From Elusimicrobiota bacterium (lineage in GTDB: Bacteria; Elusimicrobiota; Elusimicrobia; UBA1565; UBA9628), in assembly GCA_023249695.1 (NCBI GenBank), contig JAHFCD010000038.1:1-10173 (forward strand): a stretch of DNA of 10,173 nucleotides, written 5' to 3'. Both the position numbers and the translations under genes were made by a program. Below, in pieces: positions 6,912 through 10,173 of this stretch (position 1 is its first letter; each line of letters starts with the position of its first letter). The notes beneath the pieces are model-generated. The model saw only the letters and a list, made by a program, of their open reading frames with translations. It was not told where the DNA came from and ran no database searches.

Positions 6912-6917
6912 TATAAT
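6912..6917 (+). promoter_or_regulatory. Perfect -10 box just before the transposase-like gene
   Basis: TATAAT matches the -10 consensus fully but ends three bases before the ATG at 6921, and no recognisable -35 lies 16-18 bases upstream. If it works, the transcript would begin at or just inside the start codon, so it may serve leaderless expression or be chance. Confidence 0.3.
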
Positions 6918-6920
6918 GGT

Positions 6921-7358
6921 ATGCGCTACCGGACTGGATTCGATTGGCATGGCGTTCAGCCTCATTTTTGGCCTCGTATTGCCCGAGAGCTCCCGCCGAG
7001 GAAGAAGACGCCATTCCTTAAGTCTCGCCGAAAGGGCGGCCGTCCGCGAGCCGACGATCGGCGATCGTTCAGCGCCATCCTTTGGCGCCTGCGCACGGGC
7101 GGCGCCTGGAGCAGGCTCCCGCAGGAATTCGGGCCGGCAATCACGGCCAAGCGGCGGTTGGCACGGTGGTTGAAAGGTACCATTCTCGAACGGGCGTGGC
7201 GCGCGTATCTCTATCAGCAAAGTCGCGCGGAACTGGAGCGCTGGAGCGAATGCTTCGCGCGGTCGGCGGCCCGGGAAATTCCCTTCTGGCGGTTCGGCTT
7301 GGATTACATCTGGCGGTATGAATTTCAGCCGCTTCTTGCCCCTGGCGAGGGGGGATAG
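6921..7358 (+). CDS. IS5-type transposase N-terminal (DUF4096-like) protein without catalytic domain
   Basis: The 145-residue product resembles the N-terminal region of IS5-group transposases (DUF4096): it begins MRYRTGFDW, followed by FWPRIARELPP, GGRPRADDRR, then SFSAILWRLRTGGAWSRLP, QEFGP and a W/R-rich helix to about residue 100. That region is thought to bind DNA. The remaining 45 residues do not look like the start of the RNase H-like DDE catalytic domain, so the protein should be unable to transpose by itself. It is either a decayed insertion sequence or a repurposed DNA-binding protein. The ATG at 6921 matches the usual family N-terminus; a GTG at 6810 would add 37 residues but lies inside the hairpin arm. 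GC content and third-position preference look lower than in the neighbours, suggesting transfer. It ends 22 bases before tRNA-Arg. I saw no terminal inverted repeats or target duplication. Confidence 0.7.
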   Translation: MRYRTGFDWHGVQPHFWPRIARELPPRKKTPFLKSRRKGGRPRADDRRSFSAILWRLRTGGAWSRLPQEFGPAITAKRRLARWLKGTILERAWRAYLYQQSRAELERWSECFARSAAREIPFWRFGLDYIWRYEFQPLLAPGEGG

Positions 7359-7361
7359 AAT
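7333..7361 (+). promoter_or_regulatory. Possible promoter of tRNA-Arg
   Basis: TAGAAT (7356-7361) is a five-of-six -10 match that overlaps the stop codon of the upstream gene. A poor -35-like TTCTTG (7333-7338) lies 17 bases upstream. Transcription would begin about 12-14 bases before the mature tRNA 5' end. The tRNA may equally be read from upstream. Confidence 0.25.
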
Positions 7362-7380
7362 GTCCTAAACTTCCCGGAGT

Positions 7381-7455
7381 GGGTCTGTAGCTCAACGGAT
7401 AGAGTACTTGGCTTCGAACCAAGTGATCCGGGTTCGATTCCTGGCGGGCCCACCA
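7381..7455 (+). tRNA. tRNA-Arg (anticodon TCG)
   Basis: A complete cloverleaf can be folded by eye. The acceptor GGGTCTG pairs with CGGGCCC (two G-U pairs), the D stem is GCTC/GAGT, and the anticodon stem CTTGG/CCAAG encloses the loop CTTCGAA with anticodon TCG, reading CGA arginine codons. A four-base variable loop (TGAT) follows, and the T stem CCGGG/CCTGG holds the loop TTCGATT. The discriminator base is A and CCA is encoded (7453-7455). It lies between a transposase-like gene and the exported HEAT-protein gene, a typical insertion hot spot. No T-rich terminator follows. Confidence 0.96.
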
Positions 7456-7489
7456 CCTTTAGGCGTGCGGCACCAATATAGCCCCCTCG

Positions 7490-8638
7490 TTGAAATATTA
7501 CCGTAACGCCTTCCAGATAACATACTGGGGCATGCTCCTCCTCGCCGCCAGCCAGGCGTTCACCCCTATTTCCGCCCAGGCCGCCAAAACCGCCGTCGTG
7601 AAATCGACGGCCGCGGCCCGGGCCGAGCTCGGAAGGGAGGCCGTGGCCCTTCTGTCCTCGTCGGGATCGGATCCCGACGCCGAGGTGCGCGCGACTGTCG
7701 CGGCGACCTGGGGCCAGCTCGGCAACCGCGCCGCGGTCCCTTTTCTCAAGCGCGCCCTGACCGACGCCAATCCCGACGTGCGGATCGCCGCCGCGGCGAG
7801 CCTTTATCGCCTCGGAGAGGTGGCCGGCCTGACCGCCCTCATCGACGAGACCAAGACTGCCGGCGGGGCCCCGCCCACGACCCCCTCGCAGGAGCTGCGG
7901 CGCATGGCGCGGGACGCGGCGCGCGCCCGCGCCGTTCTGAAGCTCGGCGAGACCGCCGGCGAGGCCGCGCGGGCCGCCTTGAATTCCGCGCACCACGATC
8001 CCGAGGGCGAGGTCCGCGACGCCGCCGCCATCGCCTTGGCGCGCCTGGGGGCCGCCGACGCCTCGGCGCCGTTTCTCAGCGCCATCTCCGACGCCGACGA
8101 GGCCGTGCGCGCCTCGGCCGCGCGCTCGCTCGGCCTGATCGGCCGCGAGGGCCGGGACATCCTCGGCAAGCTGGCGTCCTCCGACGCCTCGATCTCCGTG
8201 CGCGCCGAAGCCTGCGCGGCCCTGGGAGCGTTCAACGATCCCGCGGGCGCCGCCATTCTCGACGCGGCCCTGAAGGACAAGAGCGGACGGGTGCGCCTGG
8301 CGGCCGCGCGCTCCCTCGCCCGGCGGGACGCGCCGGAATCGACGACCGTGCTGAAGGCCCTGCTGGAAAAAGCGCCCGCGCCCGAGCTCGCCCTCATCGC
8401 CCAGGCCGGCCTGGCCGAACGGGGGGAGGAAGTGGACCTGAGCCTGGCGGACCTGACCCTCGGCCAGGGCGACCCTGAGCTCAAGTCTCTCGCGGTGCGC
8501 GTGCTCGTCGCCGCCCGCCGCCCGGAAGCCCTCGAGCTGCTCTCGAAGGCCCTGCGCGGCGACGCCTCCCAGCGCATCCGCGCCGAGGCCGCGGCCGCCG
8601 TCATCGTCCGCCTCCGCCGCGTGGGGGGCCCTCAGTGA
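7490..8638 (+). CDS. Exported HEAT-repeat protein
   Basis: The 382-residue product begins with a probable signal peptide (Lys/Arg in the first five residues, hydrophobic core WGMLLLAASQAF, likely cleavage after ISAQA near residue 31), so it should act in the periplasm or outside. The rest is a solenoid of HEAT/PBS-lyase-like repeats of about 30 residues, each with the pattern D-x-x-VR-x-x-A-A-x-x-L-x-x-LG: DPDAEVR (61-67), NPDVR (94-98), DPEGEVR (170-176), DADEAVR (201-207), ISVR (235-238), KSGRVR (264-269) and a last one near RIRAEAAAA. Such solenoids bind other proteins; no enzymatic motif is seen. I prefer the TTG at 7490 because it supplies the charged n-region; an ATG at 7532 also gives a hydrophobic start but without positive charge. 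Neither has a strong Shine-Dalgarno. The stop codon overlaps the start of the peptidase gene (GTGA), implying coupled synthesis and perhaps a joint function. Confidence 0.85.
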   Translation: MKYYRNAFQITYWGMLLLAASQAFTPISAQAAKTAVVKSTAAARAELGREAVALLSSSGSDPDAEVRATVAATWGQLGNRAAVPFLKRALTDANPDVRIAAAASLYRLGEVAGLTALIDETKTAGGAPPTTPSQELRRMARDAARARAVLKLGETAGEAARAALNSAHHDPEGEVRDAAAIALARLGAADASAPFLSAISDADEAVRASAARSLGLIGREGRDILGKLASSDASISVRAEACAALGAFNDPAGAAILDAALKDKSGRVRLAAARSLARRDAPESTTVLKALLEKAPAPELALIAQAGLAERGEEVDLSLADLTLGQGDPELKSLAVRVLVAARRPEALELLSKALRGDASQRIRAEAAAAVIVRLRRVGGPQ

Positions 8639-10173
8639 AGCGAGCCCTGGTCGTCGCCGCTCTGCTCTTCGCCGCGGCGCTGCCCGCCGCCGCCGTGCGC
8701 CCCTCGGGGCGCGCGAAGGAGGAGGCCAAGAGGTTCGGCCTCGACAAGCTCGAGCGCCGCGCGCGACGGGCCCCTCGCCCGGGCCTTCAAAGCGAATTCT
8801 CCCGCTTCAACGCCGCGCACGAGGGCCGCTGGAAGCTGCGCGTCGATCCCCGCACCGGCGCGCCCGAGGCGCTCAGCGACGGCCGCACGGCGCCGCGCTC
8901 GGCGCCGCCGGCGGCCATCGCGCGGCAGTTCCTCCTGGAGCAGAGAACCATGCTCGGCGTGGATCCCGGCGCCCTCGAGCTCGAGAAGGAGACCAAGGGC
9001 GACGGCCACCGTCACGTGCTCTACCGCCAGACCTACCGCGGCGTGCCCGTGGAGTTCGCGCGCGTCAAGGTCCACCTCGACGAGAACGGCTCGGTCGTCG
9101 GAGCCAACTCGACCTATGAGCCGGACCTGAATCTCAATCTCGCGCCGGCGATCTCCGCCGGCGACGCCGTCCGCGTCGCCGAGACGGACTCGCGCGGGAT
9201 CGCCGACGGGTCGGCGTCGCTGGTGGTGCTGCCCGTCGAAACGACCGGCCGCGCCCACCTGGCGTGGAAGGTGAAGATCAAGGCGACGCAGGCCGCCTGG
9301 CGCTACTACGTCGACGCCCGCACCGGCCAGATCCTGTTCCGCTACAACAACCTCCGCTTCGCGGTCTGCCTGACCTCGGGCGTGGTCCAGGGCTCCGTGT
9401 ACGACATCGATCCGTCGAGCACCCCCGCCCGCAATCGTCCCGTCGACAACCAGTGGGTGTACATCGGCGACGCGTCCACGCGCGCGCTGACGGGCGGCGA
9501 CCCGGTGTTCGGGCACGGCTTCTTCTGCGGCGGCGCGGTCGGCAAGGTCAGCATGGGCTATCAAGGCCTCTACGTCAACGCGGCCAACTTCCGGGGCCCG
9601 AGCGCGCACTACGACAACGGGGCGGGCGTCTGGCACACCTTGGCCTCCCCGACCTCCTCCCCGCATCCGTACCCGAATTCCGCCGTCGCGACTTCGACGA
9701 TCGATCTGACCTTCGCGGCGCCGACCGCCGTCAAGTTCTTGCCGGTGTTCAGCACCTTCAAGGTCGGCGAGTTCACCGGCGCGGACACCTCGGACCAGAA
9801 CGGCGGCGGCATCGCCGACGACGACCAATTGAGCATCACCGACGGCTACGGCGACCCGGTCGCGAGCTTCATCGGCGACCGCGGCAACTTCAACGGCGCC
9901 GCCGTCGCGGGGAAGATCATGCACCTGGTCCTCAAGTCGAACGAGAGCGGCCAGAAGGACGGCTACGACGTTTCCCTGTCGAGCTACCTGACCTTGACGA
10001 GCCCGACCTCCTACGGCGCGCCGAACACCTCGAGCCACGTCTGGACCACGGCCGACGCGCCGATCAACCTTCACGGCGAGCTGAACCTGTTCTACCACCT
10101 CAACCAGATGCACGACTACTTCTTCGGCGACGTCAACCGCTCGAGCGCCGCGCCGGTCTCCCGCCCCGTCGTC
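8635..10173 (+). CDS. Secreted metallopeptidase precursor, M36 (fungalysin)-like, C-terminal part missing
   Basis: An open frame of 513 codons runs from the GTG at 8635 to the end of the window without a stop. It encodes a signal peptide (MKRALVVAALLFAAALPAAA), then a propeptide resembling the FTP and PepSY modules of thermolysin/fungalysin precursors: LEQRTMLGVDP (about 102-112), VLYRQTYRGVPVEFARVKV (128-146), LAWKVKIK (209-216) and YYVDARTGQILFRYN (224-238). A GVVQGSVYDIDPSSTP segment follows, then a β-rich insert with DQLSITDG (397-404) and DGYDVSLSSY (442-451) that looks CUB-like. Finally ELNLFYHLNQMHDYFF (482-497) matches the helix that opens M36 catalytic domains. The zinc-binding HEXXH lies beyond the window, so peptidase activity is inferred. 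Thermolysin family M4 is the alternative. The start overlaps the HEAT-protein stop by four bases, and the GTG has only a G-rich stretch upstream. Confidence 0.85.
   Translation, partial: MKRALVVAALLFAAALPAAAVRPSGRAKEEAKRFGLDKLERRARRAPRPGLQSEFSRFNAAHEGRWKLRVDPRTGAPEALSDGRTAPRSAPPAAIARQFLLEQRTMLGVDPGALELEKETKGDGHRHVLYRQTYRGVPVEFARVKVHLDENGSVVGANSTYEPDLNLNLAPAISAGDAVRVAETDSRGIADGSASLVVLPVETTGRAHLAWKVKIKATQAAWRYYVDARTGQILFRYNNLRFAVCLTSGVVQGSVYDIDPSSTPARNRPVDNQWVYIGDASTRALTGGDPVFGHGFFCGGAVGKVSMGYQGLYVNAANFRGPSAHYDNGAGVWHTLASPTSSPHPYPNSAVATSTIDLTFAAPTAVKFLPVFSTFKVGEFTGADTSDQNGGGIADDDQLSITDGYGDPVASFIGDRGNFNGAAVAGKIMHLVLKSNESGQKDGYDVSLSSYLTLTSPTSYGAPNTSSHVWTTADAPINLHGELNLFYHLNQMHDYFFGDVNRSSAAPVSRPVV

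Noticed and set aside
6810..6920. GTG at 6810 as start of the transposase-like gene
   Set aside because: It lies within the first arm of the hairpin, and the added 37 residues do not resemble the family, whereas the ATG at 6921 gives a typical IS5-group N-terminus.
7325..7996. Minus-strand frame whose C-terminal part reads GPPGIEPGSLG
   Set aside because: This peptide comes from reading the antisense of the tRNA gene, a common annotation artefact.
8632..10113. 493-codon open frame on the minus strand opposite the peptidase gene
   Set aside because: The plus-strand frame from 8635 has a signal peptide and recognisable propeptide motifs; the minus frame is Arg/Ala/Gly/Val-rich with none.
1..10173. 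CRISPR arrays, phage genes, toxin-antitoxin pairs or defence systems
   Set aside because: No regularly spaced direct repeats, phage structural motifs or known defence domains were seen on either strand.

Overview
This is a GC-rich bacterial window (coding regions dominated by G or C in third codon positions). It holds three blocks: a leftward housekeeping operon for Holliday-junction processing (yebC-ruvC-ruvA-ruvB), a divergent rightward giant ABC exporter gene, and a rightward accessory block with an IS5-type transposase remnant, a tRNA-Arg and two coupled genes for exported proteins. Sec-type signal peptides and an exported propeptide-bearing protease fit a bacterium that secretes proteins, probably with a Gram-negative-type envelope. 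The alanine/proline-rich N-terminal segment after the signal peptide of the ABC protein reminds me of proteins from high-GC Elusimicrobiota genomes, but this is a weak, memory-based suggestion.

Positions 1-2330 (minus strand): yebC, ruvC, ruvA and the first 153 codons of ruvB form one tightly packed operon with overlapping stop/start codons (TTGA, GTGA, TAATG). ruvC starts with TTG and ruvA with GTG. RuvC keeps all four catalytic acidic residues. RuvA and RuvB are recognisable, but RuvA departs from the usual sequence at the acidic pin and the second helix-hairpin-helix, and RuvB in one N-terminal-domain segment.

Positions 2331-2485: divergent intergenic region with four successive inverted repeats. 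One of them fills the spacer of a candidate promoter for the ABC gene.

Positions 2486-6745 (plus strand): a 1419-residue fused full ABC exporter (TMD-NBD-TMD-NBD) preceded by an apparent signal peptide and a long Ala/Pro-rich segment. This arrangement raises a real topology question. Both ATPase sites look intact, and the two halves are clearly an internal duplication.

Positions 6746-7455: a strong 17-bp-arm hairpin, a lower-GC gene encoding only the N-terminal DUF4096-like part of an IS5-type transposase, and a complete tRNA-Arg(TCG) with encoded CCA.

Positions 7490-10173 (plus strand): an exported HEAT-repeat protein overlaps by four bases (GTGA) the start of a secreted metallopeptidase precursor (signal peptide, FTP/PepSY-like propeptide, probable CUB-like insert, beginning of an M36-like catalytic domain). 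The second gene runs off the window before its zinc-binding motif. The overlap suggests that the two exported products are made together.
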